Source: Membranipora membranacea
Lineage: Eukaryota; Bryozoa; Gymnolaemata; Cheilostomatida; Membraniporidae
Length of the DNA: 64,000 nt
Reading direction: 5' to 3'
Assembly (NCBI GenBank): GCA_914767715.1
Contig: OU612074.1
Location: 3,549,501-3,613,500, forward strand
Shown here: piece by piece, positions 10,842-23,099 of the stretch
Layout of the letters: each line of letters begins with the position of its first letter
Position numbering within the stretch: the first letter of the stretch is position 1
Translations under genes and position numbers: made by a program
The notes under the pieces: generated by a model
The model's database searches: none
What the model was told of the DNA's origin: nothing
The model's input: only the letters and a program-made list of their open reading frames with translations

Positions 10842-13651
10842 ATGAATACCTTAGTGTCTCTCCTCACCTTGGCAGTTGTTGGTGAGCACAAGATATTTAT
10901 TGTTTCATTTACCCAGTGTTTACTCAATCCATCGTTACCCTTATATAAATAATATAGGTTTGTGGATCTAACTTGAACTAATAGAAAATCCTGGCATTGG
11001 CAATCACTAGCCCTATCAGACATTGGACTGTTAATGATCAATGCATTACTGTACTTCAAGTCAAATCCATCTTGGGTTCAATAACCTATCAGGCCATAAT
11101 AAACACACAATAAAGGTGTGCAACAGCAGAAGTTGTATCTCATACTAGCCCTATAAAACCTGATAGAATGACTGTTCTTTTCCACGTCGGATACACACTA
11201 CTGCCATTTCTTGAATTGTACAGAGTACTATATATATGATAATAATATAACACAATCGTTATCACGTTGACGTAGTAACAATCTTACTGTGCGATTATCA
11301 ATATTCTTGCATATATTTTGCAGGTATTGTTGCCAGTAGTGGCTATGGAGGTGGAAATCCCAGTCCACCACATGGAGGGGGTGGTATTGATATAGTCATA
11401 CCTGATATCAATATACCTTCACCTAACTTTGATTGTGAGTACCAGTCATATCGGAGATTTGAGTGTTGATGTTGATTGACTCTGAATTACCAGTTGATAT
11501 AATATTTAATAGTATACATGTAATGTTAAAATTATGGAGTAATATCCATGCCTATGATAGAACTGTATTTTTTAACGCATTTTAAATTATTTTGTATTTA
11601 TAGTTGAGGGTAAGTGGGCCAGCTGGGGATCATGGGGTCGTTGTAGCAAGGTATGCGGACGGGGAGAGCAAAGCAGAACCAGAGTTTGTGTCAGGCCTAA
11701 AAACAAATTCATCGGTAAATTCCTTGGCTGCAAAGGAGATAGCTCACAAACTAGACACTGTAACACCCACCCATGTCCAGGTGAGATCTAAGGCTATAGA
11801 CAAGGAATTTGTATGGAGTGTACGATAATAAATATAAGAAAATATCTCAGCACACAATTATTTTCCTTTTTTTTACTTTATTCGCATAATTTCCATCCGA
11901 TGAGAATGTTATACGGGTGTTATACAAAATCAGCCATCGAAAAGAAAACCAAAAATGGAAGAAAAAAAGGTTTCAATCAAGATGATGAAAAATATAATCA
12001 GAAAAAATTCGTTTTATTATCTATAAAGTTATATAAAGTTGGGTGTTGGTTGAACATATCTCTCAGATTTGTTCATCCAACTGATTTTTTGAACTTTAAA
12101 ATCTGTTCCTAAGTAAGCAGCTCCTCTTTGGTTTCTTCGGCCTTATGACAAAGTACATGCTTTGTATTACAGTGAACGGTATGTGGGGATCATGGAGTTC
12201 ATTTGGTAGGTGCTCAAAGCCATGCGATGGAGGAGTGAAGACCAGAAGCAGAAAATGTAACAACCCAGCACCAGCTAACGGTGGACGAGGATGCTCTGGT
12301 AGCTCAAGAGACAGCATGTCATGTAACACCCAGGGATGCCCAGGTAATATTTAATGACATGACATTGAGTCACCTAACAGTCTAAGACCAAGTAACTTAT
12401 TTATTTTCAGTATTGTGCGAGGAATCTTTCATTTATTACAATCAATTTGACAATTAAGGTAAAAGGAATACATTTCCTACTTTATGTGTGTTCGCCATAC
12501 ATTTGATTGAGTTTGGTCTGATATCATCTAAACAGTAGTTAAACCCTCATTTACTTTACAAATACGTTTCCTTGTAACTAGTGAATGGTATGTGGGGAGA
12601 ATGGAGTCCATTCAGTAGCTGCTCAAAGTCATGCGGAGGAGGATCAAAGACCAGATCTAGAGTTTGTGACCGCCCACGACCAGCTAATGGTGGAAGAAAC
12701 TGCTCAGGATCATCACGGGACTCAATGAGATGTAATGAGGATGTCAGATGCCCAGGTACAAACATATCCATGTATACCAAAATGTATACATGTTTACGAA
12801 AATAAATTTCCTGACAGAATGTGTTAATATTAAGTGAGGCTTATATTCCATGGTACAAAAAAATATGAAGTTATGCTTTGCAATATTCCTTAAACTGTAT
12901 GAAGCCGCCTTAAAATTAAACCATGAGGCATGTTAGAAAAGAGTGGAGCTGGTGTACCACAAAGAAATATTTAGGATGAACTCTTAGAACACAGTTCCCA
13001 CAAAATTCTGCGCTTAAAACAGTGTGAAAATGGTTCTTTATTACCAGATTTCAATCATACTATTGCATATCTATATTTCTGCATAAATTTTATGCTCAAC
13101 AGCATGGATTTGCATAATTTGACATCAATATTGCGAACAATTTCCCTGCGGCTGCATTGAGAGCATTTTGGCTGCTGTCGACCCAGAGAGTAGAGTTCCC
13201 ACAATGAAAAAAGTCTTCTTAGTAGATCATTGCCATGAGGCTTATATTTACTAAACCAGCATGCACTTTTGTTTTCACAGTTGACGGTATGTGGACTAAT
13301 TGGGGACCATTTGGAAGCTGTTCCAAACCTTGCGGTGGAGGAGTCAAAACCAGAGATAGAAGCTGTACAAACCCAAGACCAGCCTTTGGAGGCAAACCTT
13401 GTGCAGGAAGTGCATGGGACAAGATGAAATGCAACCACCAACGATGTAAGTTAAGAGCAAGATACTTATAACTGGTGACATGCAACTATCTCACCTTTAC
13501 TTTCTATCCAAAGATTTGCATTTAGTGCCTCAACATGAATATTTTCAATGCCTACAAGCTAATATTAACTCAGTATTCACAGCACTCTGTGGCATGGTAC
13601 TGAGATATATTTGTAGTATGCTACATTTTCGTCTTTGTAGGCCACTACTGA
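10842..13651 (+). CDS. Secreted protein with four TSP1 repeats
   Basis: Exons are 10842-10881, 11324-11434, 11604-11780, 12173-12343, 12582-12755, 13281-13445 and 13641-13651. They sum to 849 bases (282 residues plus stop), and every intron is GT-AG and phase 1. Residues 1-17 form a signal peptide ([18 protein letters not shown]). Residues 18-50 are a Gly/Pro-rich linker. Four TSP1 repeats follow, one per exon, at about 51-109, 110-166, 167-224 and 225-280. Each has the tryptophan ladder (for example [10 protein letters not shown]), a CSK-x-C-x-G-G turn and six cysteines; the last cysteine of repeat 4 spans the final intron. An adhesive or matrix role is inferred from the family. If the last intron is not removed, translation would read through to a stop at 13471 instead. 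AATAAA lies at 13860. Confidence 0.88.
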
Positions 13652-13859
13652 TTGGATGAATCATCTATCCTTCCATCTAGAGCTGACCGACAGACACCGA
13701 CCTGATTAACGAGCATGAGACTGACATTTTATACCACCTTGCCAGATTCAAATCTAACTGTTGCATTCATCTTTTTCAAATTTTTTGATTTGAGTTTAAA
13801 CTTTCATACTTTTATCATCATTGTCTTATGTTTTATATTTTGGTTAGCAGATAAAGTGC

Positions 13860-13865
13860 AATAAA
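13860..13865 (+). terminator. Polyadenylation signal of right TSP1 gene
   Basis: AATAAA lies about 210 bases after the stop codon at 13651. No other obvious signal precedes it in the 3' untranslated region. Confidence 0.55.
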
Positions 13866-13979
13866 ATGAATTCACTTTGAAGAAAAAGTATTGGATTTAG
13901 CATCTCGACAGCATCATATCAATTCAATGAAGCAGCATTCATAACATGCACAATGAGTTTCCCAATTCTACCAGTATGG

Positions 13980-14491
13980 GGTATTTATAGCCTGGGCAGG
14001 CTGTTGGGGATGAGTGGGTGAGGGAGGGGGGGACAACCTGGGTAAATCCATTTGACAAGGGAAGACAACTCAAAAATGAATTACAATAGTTGTGAGTTCG
14101 GATTTTATTATATTGTATATTGGTCATATGATCACATCATAGAAACAAACTAAGACGATGCCCATGTATCTATGTCTATTGATTCCAATGCTTAAATAAA
14201 ATAAATCTTCTACACTCCAGCCAGTCTTTACTAGCTAAGCCTAAGTCATTAGTAATTTTACAAACAGTATGGCATACCAAATAAACAGGGAATCATATGG
14301 AATAAGAGAAAGAATCAGGGAGTAAACTAACACATGTATTTGTGATAGTTAGCTCTCTATCGTAAATCTGAATTACAAAAAATGAGAGACAGGTCTGTGT
14401 CGTGACCTTGAAGAGTTCAGGGCAGGTTTACCCAGGCTGTCGACTCCTCCCTCACCCGGCCCTGACAGCCTGCCCAGGCTAGGGTATTTAT
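13980..14491. mobile_element. Imperfect inverted-repeat element
   Basis: Arms of about 65-70 bases at 13980-14048 and 14427-14491 are inverted copies. Both contain the AGCCTGGGCAGGCTG core and a GTGAGGGAGG tract, and both end in a GGGTAAA-type boundary. The spacer is AT-rich with no coding signal. It is probably a non-autonomous DNA transposon, but I found no clear target duplication. Confidence 0.5.
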
Positions 14492-16080
14492 CCCATTGAA
14501 GAACTCATTTTCAAATCAAACTAGTCAATTTTTGACATGGAAATTAATCTCCTTGTGTTACATAAAAAAAGAGCCAAAGGGTACCAAATACCTTTACAAC
14601 ATTTTTCTTGTTGTGTAGAATCATTATGCACAGTGTAACAGTATTGAAGCATTGCATGATAATCAAGTTAACAAGTGAATGACTAAGAGGTCGCCAATCG
14701 ACAAAAATATATTCCACAGCACACCGTACAGCATCTGAACTTAAATGTCAACTATTAGGATGAGATAGGGCAGTCTTATGAGCATTTGAGCAAATGATTG
14801 ATCACCAGCCTAGGGCTATTGATAGTATGAATGATGGTGTTTGACTGCCTTTAACCATGTGATATAATGTTTATTTTATCGCATTTGGCCTGCCAGCTGA
14901 TGTTCCATACTCTAGGCCTATGAACTTTCTCAGCTGCGAATTTCACCCAAATTAAAGTCCAGTTGGCAGTAATGAATTTAAATTTCTGGTTTCTAGGTTT
15001 TCTAACCTAGCTGCTTAATTATCCCCATTTTACCGTGCTAGCTAGCTAAAAAAGTGTAATCATCCTGTCAAAGCAATGTTGACAATTTACTCTGGATTCA
15101 CCTATTTATAGGGTGAAAGGTACTTCTAATTTAACAGAACAATGGGTTATTCTTTAGCATCTGTGCCAGAGCATAATTGACTCTGAAATCACCCATGTTT
15201 TGTGACGGCACTAAACCACTATGCCGCACACTGAGCGGTTACTAGGGTGCATTGACGAGACTTTTAATTGCACACCAGCATCTTTATTGCTCTCTCAAAC
15301 AACACACACTAAACTGAGTAAAAACAATCTCTTATATAGTATTACCAAAAGGATGTGAAAATAGGATATCGTATGATATCAATTAAATTGCAAAAACTAG
15401 GTAATAGCAAAGTGATAATTAATTGGCTCACACTCATCAAGATGGCAAAGCGTAACACTACACACCAGGACACAGCCCATCAGTTGGTCATTATTAATGT
15501 AATAAATGTCTATTAAAAGGTTATTATTTCTGCCACTGGAAGTTAATAAAAAATGTTTATTATTATGGCATTTCCAGTGACAGCCAGAACGGTCACTGTC
15601 ATGACCTGATACATGACAGGTGATGGCTGTTACAGTTTAACCGTTAAAGCAACAGCCACTAATGCTCCCAAAATAACTGATAAAATAGGTAAAATATCGT
15701 TGCAATTTACTCTGTTATTTTTCTCTGTGCAGAGGTCTATTGCGATCTTTGATGTTAGCGATTAAGGCCAAAACTCTTCTGTAACTTGATACCTCTTGAA
15801 ACCCTCTACAACTGGACACCTTACATACACCTAAACATTCTATAACATCCTAACATGAAAAACACTGCTGGGCAGGTTTATCTACAGTTACTGTAATAAT
15901 TACTCTAAATTTTCTAACTAATTAAAACAAGAATATAAATGTATGTGTAGAATCCTGTATTTTGTAGGAATTTTGAGTCTTGAATCTGTTATGTTTATTT
16001 AATTTTGGAAGCTGTTTATCCAGTGTAGAAAGAAAGGCAAATCCTAAGGTATCAGCAAACAATTAACTACACATTCAATG
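14492..16080. other. Stretch without recognisable gene
   Basis: I see AT-rich intergenic DNA with no domain-bearing reading frame and no clear repeat apart from the adjacent elements. Confidence 0.4.
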
Positions 16081-16085
16081 TTAAC

Positions 16086-16143
16086 GACTACTGCATGAGT
16101 TGACATTAACATAATATGTTAAAGTCAACTCATGCAGTAGTCT
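16086..16143. repeat. Short hairpin repeat
   Basis: The 19-base arms GACTACTGCATGAGTTGAC and their exact reverse complement flank a spacer of about 20 bases that is itself nearly palindromic (TTAACAT/ATGTTAA). It may be a MITE relic or a cruciform-forming site. Confidence 0.6.
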
Positions 16144-16539
16144 TACTATGATATTCCAAAGTTGAGGAAACAAACCAATTTAGCCACCATTGACTTCACA
16201 TTGGTTGCTTTTAACGCCGCCCATATTGGAATGTTCTGAATTTTTAAATTGTTGTGTTAAAGTCTCTTTCTTGCTATCAGTGAAGTGTTAGAGAGTACAG
16301 GAGATATAAAGTTTATCAGTTATCCATATCACTACTATTATAACCCAGGAATACACTCACATCTGGAGGATAAACGGAGATCAGACTAATAAAAGTTTCG
16401 GGTGTATGATAAGTAACTTCAACACAGAGACCCTTGATGATACAATATCTGTAAGTTCTTAGACTATGGCTCACCCTTCTTACTACATGTGGTGTATATT
16501 ATGGTAGAAGCTTAGTATATGGTGATTATCAAAAAAATT

Positions 16540-17079
16540 GTGCAAGTGTTTCTCTAGCATCCACTCAAGCAAAACTGACAACAGCGAAAAACAATGAAAA
16601 GCAGTGATATGATATTCTCTCTCTCAGCAGTACTTCTATCATCAGCCATATATGAGTCGACCAGAGAGACAGTCATTCTTAGATTCACCACTGACTCCAC
16701 TACTAACTTTGAATATTTGTTGTACTCACTTGACACTAACTCTCTCTCTCTCTCTCGATCAGAATGACCAGACCACACATATCAGATTTCTCCTGCTATT
16801 ATGAGACGGACAGTCACCAAACAATCCACAAATTGGCCCTTCTGGTGACAAGAACGGTTATGTTTATGTAAACTTAGCGGTCAGATTTATACCCCAGTGC
16901 CGTGTTTGCATATATTATTACCAAGAGCAATTTGATAAGGCTACCGGCATCTTAGATTGCACAGTCACACAAGCAAACTTTAGGCAGGCATTAATATCGT
17001 TCGAAGTAGCTTAAAGGCTAAGATGGTCAGCTATGTTTTCCTTTTTGGTTTTATATTACAGTACCAGATTTGGCAATAC
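16540..17079. repeat. R repeat, copy A, left half
   Basis: This is homologous in direct orientation to 23880-24258. Shared blocks include ACTTCTATCATCAGC and the run ending in ACAGTACCAGAT just before GGCAATAC. The copy is interrupted by the P-like transposon and continues at 19893. Confidence 0.65.
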
Positions 17080-18440
17080 CATAAACATATAAATACTCTA
17101 GACTGGAAACTATTGGCTATTTGATACAGGCTCAGTGTTTTCTCTAATTCAGTGACGCGACGTCACTGCGCAATTAACTTTTTCTCTGTAGTGCATAGGT
17201 CAGAATAGGAGGTATCTCCACATAAATGTAATGTGCGAATAAAAGACCTTCTTATTTCTAAATATGACCACTACAACTGGGTAAAACCGGTGAATTATAC
17301 AGAACATGTACTAATGAAGTATAAAATGTGATCAGTATACCGTGCCATCAAATATTGTGTGCGCCATAACAACATATGCTATAGCATGTTTCTGGTCTTA
17401 ACATTTGTATGAATAATGGTGCGTCAACTTTTCTTAGTTCCAAGGTTTTGCTCAGAATGTTACCTATTAAGCTGGATGTGATCTCTCTAGCTGTCAGGCT
17501 TGTCAACAAAAGATGGAAAACACTAATGGTCCTCGAGTAAGGTCCGATTTCGAATGTATTTTTGTCAACTAAATGCTTGAAAGCTCAGAACACTTGGTCT
17601 TTGTTCTTCATGGTTCTTGCTCTTGGCTACTGATAGAATTTTAGTGCGGTGAACTAAAAAAAACATCTCACCAGCCATCACAAGTAAATATAAACTGTAG
17701 ATACAACACAAGCAAGTCACCTTGACCGCTGTGTAGACGTGAATGGCACATCAGATTTTTTTATCTTTACCGGTGATATATATAACACTAGTTTGTTCCC
17801 TCGGAGGACGGTGCTGCAACATGAGTGCGGCTTCGTCTGGTTCAAATCTTCTAAGGTAGGAAAGGCGGAAGATTTTTCTTCTGTCCGCGACTTCCTAATG
17901 TATTAAACAGAACCAACAGAGAGCCATTAGAGTCCAGCTGCTGGAACTCAGAATTTGCAATTCGCACCCTATACCCATATCTACAATACCCTATAGAATG
18001 CAAATATTCACTGATTTAAATTTTGCGACCTGGCCAAGAATAGGAAAACTTACTAGTGAATCATCAATGAATCTCGATTTTGTAAATCCACAATGTGTAA
18101 TATCATTGGTAACTATCAAAACCTGTCACAGATATTGTGGAGTATATTGGTAAGTGAGCATTCTCTTGAAAAACCAATGCAAATGCTGCAATGTTACACG
18201 ATCTTAGTACCCTTGAAGATCTTAGCTTTTCAACTTATCTACAAAAATGCTGAGTCTTGATGATCTAGAAAAAAAATTGTCGAAGTTTCTAAATGTTTGA
18301 TTTTTGGATTCGAAAACAAAGGCGTGATATAATGAAAACATTATAAAGTAACATATCAATTAGCCAGTTGTACACATAAATACATATTTAAATAGATTTA
18401 ATACATACAGTATTAATTACTCAATGCGTACATGATTCTT

Positions 18441-18852
18441 TCTCTGATAGGAGGTTTCATAACCAGAACGATGCTACTAAGCTGTAGCCTTTGTGTCGAG
18501 AATGTGGCAAAAGGGAGGGAAGTTGACATGCCGACACTAATTAAACTTAAGAATCATGGTGGACTCAAAACCCCTTCCGAAGCAGTTTTTAGAGTGTGTC
18601 TTTTGTCAGAGAGAGTCATCAGATCATTGCCTAAAACAGGTTTGGGTCGGCCGGCTGCACAGTCTATCAAAGATTATAGAGTCAGGCCATCTCTCTTTAT
18701 TCAGTTGTGCTGAGCATGCAAGCAGCATTGTGAGGGAAATAATCGATCGTTATGTAAGGATCTGCGCTCATCATGAGGCCGTTTTGAAAATGGATGCAAA
18801 CACTCTTATTCGATCCAAAATGACCCGCCTCCCTACATTCAGCCATGTCTGA
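18441..18852 (+). pseudogene. Transposase C-terminal remnant, P/THAP9-like
   Basis: Two plus-strand frames overlap here. The first carries GGLKTPSEAVFRVCLLSE, which resembles the GGL-x-PS-x-V...E motif near the C-terminus of P/THAP9-like transposases. The second carries HASSIVREIIDRYVRICAHH and IRSKMTRLPTF, which resembles the closing segment of the same proteins. A frameshift between about 18640 and 18700 separates them, and the N-terminal DNA-binding and catalytic parts are not recognisable. It lies inside the inverted-repeat transposon, which fits a self-encoded but dead transposase. The family call is from memory of motif patterns and is tentative. Confidence 0.45.
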
Positions 18853-19308
18853 TAAGATAAGTCTCGGTAAATACACAGCCAATAAATTATCGATTGATTG
18901 GGCCAGTCTGGGCCATTTTTTGAATCGATAAGAATCTTGCTTAATTTTTGAAGGTCTTTAACTTAACAAAAGTTTTTCTTTGAATTCATTGGGCCAGTCT
19001 GGGCTGCATTTATATTATCCATGATAATAGTTCAATTTCTTATCCCTATTAAATATTTATTCATGTCTTATCGCAAGCCAGCGGATTATTCCCACAAGGT
19101 GAGTTAAATTGTGGTATTTTATCAATTCTTTCTTGTGCGATGAAGAGACCTGTTGTTCTGCCAGTTTATTTTCTTCAAAATTAAAGTCTCAAGAGGAATA
19201 CCCGCCAAATGTTGGGTCATTGATACATGTGCATCATGGAGGGATGTGTAGGAATACCATATCAATCTAAGACCAGAATTTCTAGATTATGCTAGTTTAA
19301 AATGTCAG

Positions 19309-19521
19309 ATGATTGATCCAGAAGTAGCTAATCTCCAACAATATTATCATGCAAAATCACTGAATCGATATGAAGAGCAAAGACTCAGTGCTCTGAGCTC
19401 AGATTTTAAGCCTTTAGTTGACAAAATACATATGAAGTTAAACCATACTCAAGGTCAATCAGTATTATCCATCTTACGGTTACATGTCGAACAGTTGGAA
19501 ATATCAGATGCAGTTAATTAA
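19309..19521 (+). other. Unrecognised 70-codon open frame inside the transposon
   Basis: The frame is charged and leucine-rich, with no recognised domain. It could be an eroded part of the transposon or chance. Confidence 0.2.
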
Positions 19522-19892
19522 GTGAAAATGCTGAGCAAAACCTTAAATTTACAATAGTCGATGCACCGTTTTTCATACAAATTTTACAGGCCAGGAGCAC
19601 GTATCATGTAAGATGTTATTGCACGGACAATATTTGATTGCACGATATACTGATTACATTATATACTTTATTACTATATGTTCTATAAATTCATTGGGTG
19701 TACCAAGTTTTAGTGGTCATATTTAGAAATATCAGGGTGTTTTATTCTTACATTACATGTACGGGGACATAATTCCTGTTCTGGCCAATGCGCTACAGTG
19801 GAAAAGTGAATAGCGCAGTGACGTTGTGTCACTGAATTAGAGAAGACGCTCTAAGCCATTAGCTTCCAGTCTAGAGTATTTCTATGTTTATG

Positions 19893-20410
19893 GGCAATAA
19901 ATACACAATCTGGAATGTGGGCCTGTGGTAGTGTCGCCTGTTTGATCCTCTGACTATTACCAGACAGTTGGATCACCGTGTAATATGTACCCTTGTAATA
20001 TTGTAATGGTGTCTGGCAACCAATCAATCTACAAATGGCCTAATGATTATGCCAATGCTAGTTTCAAGCTTGGCTCTCAACACATTAGTGATTTGTGTAA
20101 AACAAGTGCGAAAACACACCGAACTGGCTGTTTCCAGTAAGGCAATGTTTCAATATCTAAAATTATCAATGTATTATCCGTGTGTGGGTAATTTTACTGT
20201 CAGTTTAGTCTGTGAAACTGTTCATAATTAGCCAAATCTGTACAGAGACAATCTTGAAACCAACTGTGGCGTCCTGCGATCATTGCGCTGAAAATTGAAA
20301 GTGTGAAGGTTAGATAAGTAGGCTGTTTGTTGGTTGTGTGGAGATGTCACAATTTCAAACTAACGGTTTTTCTTGAATAATATACCACCGAATTTAGATT
20401 TGGGATGATT
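19893..20410. repeat. R repeat, copy A, right half
   Basis: This continues the R unit after the transposon. It shares the GGCAATA...ACACAATCTG junction with 24259, the AAACAAGTGCGAAAACAC block with copies B-E, and the TTTTTCTTGAATAATATACC and GGATGATTCACAATATGG blocks near 20370-20420. Confidence 0.65.
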
Positions 20411-20489
20411 CACAATATGGCAATAATTAATTTTTCAAAAACAAACTTCAACCAACGACTCTTGCAAGTCACCAACATCTTAAACTCAG

Positions 20490-20884
20490 CAGATCAGCCG
20501 CAGTTCAGCCGCAGATCAGCCGCAGTTCAGCCGCAGATCAGCCGCAGTTCAGCCGCAGTTCAGCCGCAGTTCAGCCGCAGTTCAGCCGCAGTTCAGCCGC
20601 AGTTCAGCCGCAGTTCAGCCGCAGTTCAGCCGCAGTTCAGCCGCAGTTCAGCCGCAGTTCAGCCGCAGTTCAGCCGCAGTTCAGCCGCAGTTCAGCCGCA
20701 GTTCAGCCGCAGTTCAGCCGCAGTTCAGCCGCAGTTCAGCCGCAGTTCAGCCGCAGTTCAGCCGCAGTTCAGCCGCAGTTCAGCCGCAGTTCAGCCGCAG
20801 TTCAGCCGCAGTTCAGCCGCAGTTCAGCCGCAGTTCAGCCGCAGTTCAGCCGCAGTTCAGCCGCAGTTCAGCCGCAGTTCAGCC
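20490..20884. repeat. 11-bp minisatellite, about 36 units
   Basis: Nearly perfect tandem copies of CAGTTCAGCCG, with three early units reading CAGATCAGCCG. Because 11 is not a multiple of 3, the array reads open as an 11-residue repeat in translation, which explains the long open frame across it. Confidence 0.95.
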
Positions 20885-20903
20885 ATTTATTTACGGGACC
20901 CAA

Positions 20904-21660
20904 CCAAATAGTGCCTCGTGTGAAACAAGTGTGTAAAAAAGCGAAACCACAGGTTCCAGCAAGGCTGTGTTTCCAATATGTACAATATCCTGTTCATTTT
21001 ACTCGAGCATAATTAAGTAGATTTAAACAATGTAATCTCTTTGGAATGGCAAGTTTTACTGGTAGTTATGTCTGTGAAACTATTCTAAATTAGCTGAATC
21101 TGTACAGAGACAACCTCAAAACGCTTTTTTCCTCACAGCAAACTATTGCATCCTGAAAACATCGCGCTGACAATTGATAGCATGATGTTTGGATAAGTAA
21201 GCTGTTTGTTGGTTGCGCGGAGATGACACAATTCCAAATCAACTGGAGTTCACAATCCTTCACTGGTTTTTCTTCGACGATATACCACTGAATTAAGATT
21301 TAGGATGATTCAAATATGGCAATCATAAATTTATATCAATGACTGACCCCTACCCCACTAGCCCGCAACATAAACACAAGATTGTACCTGTTATCTTATA
21401 CAATTTAGGAAGTTATTATCCACTGAAAAAGGATGGCAACACCTAAGAAATCAGCATAAATTGAGGGACTTTTATATGGTACAAGTATCAAGATGGAGGG
21501 AGCATGAGATGAATATACTGGTGCAATATTCCTGAAGGAATCCTGCAACCTAAGTAGGTAAAGAAGTATTTCAATAATCAGTATCACTGAGCATATTTCG
21601 AACAACAACAGCTAACTCCGCTTACTGCAATCATTCCCACGCCATCAAATAAATCAAAAA
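20904..21660. repeat. R repeat, copy B
   Basis: It contains the GTGAAACAAGTGTG block, the TGTACAGAGACAACCTC block, GTTTTTCTTCGACGATATACC and GGATGATTCAAATATGGCAA, followed by ACTGAAAAAGGATGGCAAC near 21422. The order matches copies C, D and E. Confidence 0.65.
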
Positions 21661-21682
21661 TAGGCAAAGTTTAGCCTAATGG

Positions 21683-21796
21683 TAGTCTAAGTGCTCAGAC
21701 TCCAAGGCGCAGGGAGTTACTTGCGCAAGCTATCAAACTCCTCTGATAGCTTGCGCAAGTAACTCCCTGCGCCTTGGAGTCTGAGCACTTAGACTA
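21683..21796. mobile_element. Perfect hairpin MITE, short version
   Basis: This is a 114-bp element made of two perfectly complementary 53-bp arms and an 8-bp spacer, with termini TAGTCTAAG...CTTAGACTA. It is flanked by 9-bp target duplications GCCTAATGG at 21674-21682 and 21797-21805. It is the same family as 37267-37408 but lacks the innermost part of the arms. Confidence 0.9.
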
Positions 21797-22062
21797 GCCT
21801 AATGGCTACCCAATAGCATGAAAAATGACAGTGATTGTGGAGCTGAGGTAGGTAGTTTGACCGGTCTCTGTCAATCAACTGGATGGATCACTTGATACCT
21901 TCATATAAATTTAAATATAAATGGCATCAAGCAAGCTATCCCCCTTTTAATACTTACCCTTGTACTTTATTACAAAGGTAAGTATTAAAGGTGATCAAAT
22001 TGTCAATTAAATGGCAGAGGATCAAACTGGTCTCCCTGTTTATGACAAAACAGAGGGTGGTT

Positions 22063-22398
22063 GCCCCTAAGGAGGGACGCAAGTTGCCCGACGTCCTCGT
22101 ACTGAGAATGTGATACATCCTAGAAAACTAAAATGCATCCTAGAGGTGAGGCCATAGAGGACCTCCTAATCATAAGTGTGCAGTAAGCTGCCAAGACGAG
22201 AAGCGATCTTGCTGTTTGCTAAGAAACAGAAGATTGGGCTGCCCCTAGAGAGGGGCGTAAGGTGCCCTAATCCTCATACTGAGAATGTGATACATTCTAG
22301 AATACTAGAATGCATCCTAGAGGTGAAGCCATAGAGAACCTCCTAATCATAAGTGTGCAGCAAGCTGCCAAAACTGAACCTGTACTAATCGGCCATTG
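22063..22398. repeat. 178-bp tandem duplication of a dispersed repeat
   Basis: Two consecutive copies begin with GCCCCTA at 22063 and 22241 and share ACTGAGAATGTGATACAT, ATGCATCCTAGAGGTGA and CCTCCTAATCATAAGTGTGC. An inverted copy lies at 26078-26219, and a short direct piece at 26621-26667. Confidence 0.8.
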
Positions 22399-22479
22399 GC
22401 AGTGACGCTCTGATCTTAGCAAATAGGCCGAGAAGCAATCTTAGCCAATTCACTACCAAAGCCTCATCACTAAAGTCTC

Positions 22480-23040
22480 GTGTTTGGCACCCAACCAAAT
22501 GGTGCTTCGTCTAAAACAAGTGTGAAAACACGTTGAACTGCCTGTTTTCAGCAAGGCTATGATTTCAATATCTAAAATTGTTTGATCATTTCATTCAAGC
22601 ACGATTAAGGAGCTTAAATTAATGTATTCTCTGTGTATGGGCAAGTTTTACTGGCAGTACAGTATGTGAAACCATTCTAATTTAGCCAAATCTGTATGAG
22701 ACAACCTCAAAACACTGTTTGTGCGGAGAAGACACGATTCCTAACCAACTAGAAATCCCGATGCTATACCAGTTTCTCTTCAATAATGTATCAAGGACTT
22801 GAGATTCAGGATGATCTGAAATATATCAATCATTAATTCATGCCAATGGCTGATTTCTAAGCCCCTAGCCCTATATCATAAACGCAGAATCTATCATATA
22901 ATTTCGGATGTTGTTTTTCCAGTGAATAATGTAGGCAACTATTAAGATATGGGTAAAAACTGCAGGATCATTTTTTATGGTACAGATTTTCCACAAAAGT
23001 AACATGACACTTTCTAAGAGAGGCTGCAATAATCAGATAA
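22480..23040. repeat. R repeat, copy C
   Basis: Blocks shared with the other copies include AAAACAAGTGTGAAAACACG, TGTATGAGACAACCTCAAAAC, AGTTTCTCTTCAATAATGTA and GGATGATCTGAAATAT, then the GGTACAGATTTTCCACAAAA region near 22980. Confidence 0.6.
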
Positions 23041-23099
23041 GGTTCTTATTTAACATCACTTTCCCTGGTCAAAGTTGCCTAAACAGTGAGTAAGTATGG

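Larger units (their letters stand above)
17080..19892 (+). mobile_element. P-like DNA transposon with long terminal inverted repeats
   Basis: The element begins CATAAACATATAAATACTC and ends with the matching inverted sequence (TATGTTTATG). The terminal inverted repeats extend about 150 bases and include an internal CTAATTCAGTGAC block. It is flanked by 8-bp target duplications, GGCAATAC at 17072-17079 and GGCAATAA at 19893-19900. A paralogous uninterrupted site exists at 24259-24266, with GGCAATAC present once. Inside lies a decayed transposase-like frame. The 8-bp duplication, the CA-start and the transposase remnant suggest the P superfamily; hAT is the main alternative. Confidence 0.75.

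Noticed and set aside
11813-12112. Lysine-rich open frame between TSP1 exons
   Set aside because: It lies in an intron of the TSP1 gene and is AT-rich with no domain.
18881-19005. Repeated GGGCCAGTCTGGGC motif
   Set aside because: Two short copies within the decayed transposon; too little sequence to call a feature.
20405-20911. 168-codon open frame with an 11-residue repeat
   Set aside because: It is the 11-bp minisatellite read through; 11 being indivisible by 3 makes every frame cycle through the same units. There is no independent coding evidence.
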